Of a DNA stretch of 54,573 nucleotides, positions 54,091 through 54,573 are shown piece after piece (positions within the stretch are counted from its first letter, which is position 1; every line of letters begins with the position of its first letter). Origin of the DNA: JAQIBY01 sp046546095 (lineage in GTDB: Bacteria; Bacteroidota; Bacteroidia; Bacteroidales; ML635J-15); assembly GCA_046546095.1 (NCBI GenBank), contig JBKGYK010000010.1, positions 1 through 54,573 on the forward strand, read 5' to 3'. The notes below the pieces were generated by a model, which saw only the letters and a program-made list of their open reading frames with translations, did not search any database and was not told the origin of the DNA. Made by a program: the position numbers and the translations under genes.

Positions 54091-54573
54091 TTTTGAACAT
54101 AAGAAAGAATTTAACAAAGGAATATCACAACCTGTCCCGAATTTTCCGGAAATACCGAATACTATTGTGAGTATCTCCGAAATTATGGACAAACACCAAC
54201 TAATGAATAAATCCTTGATGTTTATTGTGTTTGGTTTTATGACCCTGAAATAGCCCCGCGTGAAAACATAAACATATCGTGAAATACGGGTAGCTGTTGG
54301 TTATGATCCACCAAAACCATCTTTTCGAAGTCCCCTCCCTGGGCTTTTTCAGCCGGTTGAAGGAAAAGTGCGCATTCACATCAATGCATTTTCCCTGAAA
54401 CAAACAGGCATTTTTTCACATCCTCACATTTGCATAGCTCTATGCAATACCAGCACAACAACAGGAATTTGTTCCCTGCGGTTCCCGGAGCTTCTTAGCG
54501 GACATCTGCGGCACTTATTCACAATCTCTCCCTTTTCTGCCGGTTTTTGCCATGTAAAGAAAAAATATGCAAT
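54091..54573. other. Gene-free right end
   Basis: No convincing gene. A 21-codon frame from 54184 has no family. TTCTTAGC (54492-54499) and TTATTCACAAT (54515-54525) repeat the word pair found at 1806-1833. A gene may begin beyond the window edge. Confidence 0.4.

Noticed and set aside
54184..54249. 21-codon frame at the right end
   Set aside because: Too short, with no family or ribosome-binding evidence.
1..54573. tRNA, rRNA or tmRNA genes
   Set aside because: Intergenic regions were scanned by eye for T-loop and rRNA-like words; none was found. A covariance-model scan would be decisive.

Overview
The window is chromosomal DNA of a Bacteroidota bacterium, most like an anaerobic or microaerobic Bacteroidales/Marinilabiliales-type organism. 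The evidence is type IX secretion (T9SS) C-terminal sorting domains of types A and B, three PorP/SprF-family proteins, Bacteroidota-type promoters (a TAnnTTTG -7 box, often with a TTTG-like -33 box about 19-20 nt upstream), a DUF4249 lipoprotein and an oxygen-sensitive class I fumarase. No rRNA, tRNA, CRISPR array or intact insertion sequence was seen.

Layout. 1-3.9 kb is a worn accessory stretch: a frameshifted small membrane protein, a T9SS type A cargo protein, a DUF4249 lipoprotein whose lipobox cysteine codon reads TGA, and a small outer-membrane barrel. 3.9-12.4 kb (minus strand) is a compact carbon operon, sucC-sucD-fumarase alpha-beta-sdhC-sdhA-sdhB-malic enzyme, covering succinyl-CoA to succinate, fumarate, malate and pyruvate. 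12.7-20.3 kb holds a lipoprotein, a minus-strand operon (holA, rhomboid, gmhB-like phosphatase, a class IV aminotransferase-fold protein lacking the expected catalytic residues), an MFS transporter, and a ClC channel with the remnant of a second ClC beside it.

20.5-41.5 kb is the main feature: a surface-adhesin export locus. It has a small secreted protein, a 1323-residue SprB-repeat protein with a type B sorting domain, a PorP/SprF protein, a 4438-residue giant with the same kind of sorting domain, and two more PorP/SprF paralogues. The giant consists of 23 tandem Ig-like modules of exactly 78 residues, then 31 SprB-like modules, then the sorting domain. The first array carries a six-module higher-order period and the second contains a block with a four-module period. 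In that block, three adjacent module pairs have complementary single cysteines, which suggests disulfides crossing module borders.

42.7-54.1 kb is housekeeping and accessory: pepD, a lipoprotein, an orphan NarL/LuxR-type response regulator, a GNAT acetyltransferase with an alanine/ornithine-racemase-family enzyme, a DUF4139 protein, a relic barrel-protein end, an alpha/beta hydrolase, valS and a nitroreductase. A 1.1 kb stretch before pepD has no convincing gene and may be a degraded mobile element. An 81-nt near-continuous hairpin lies between valS and the nitroreductase gene.
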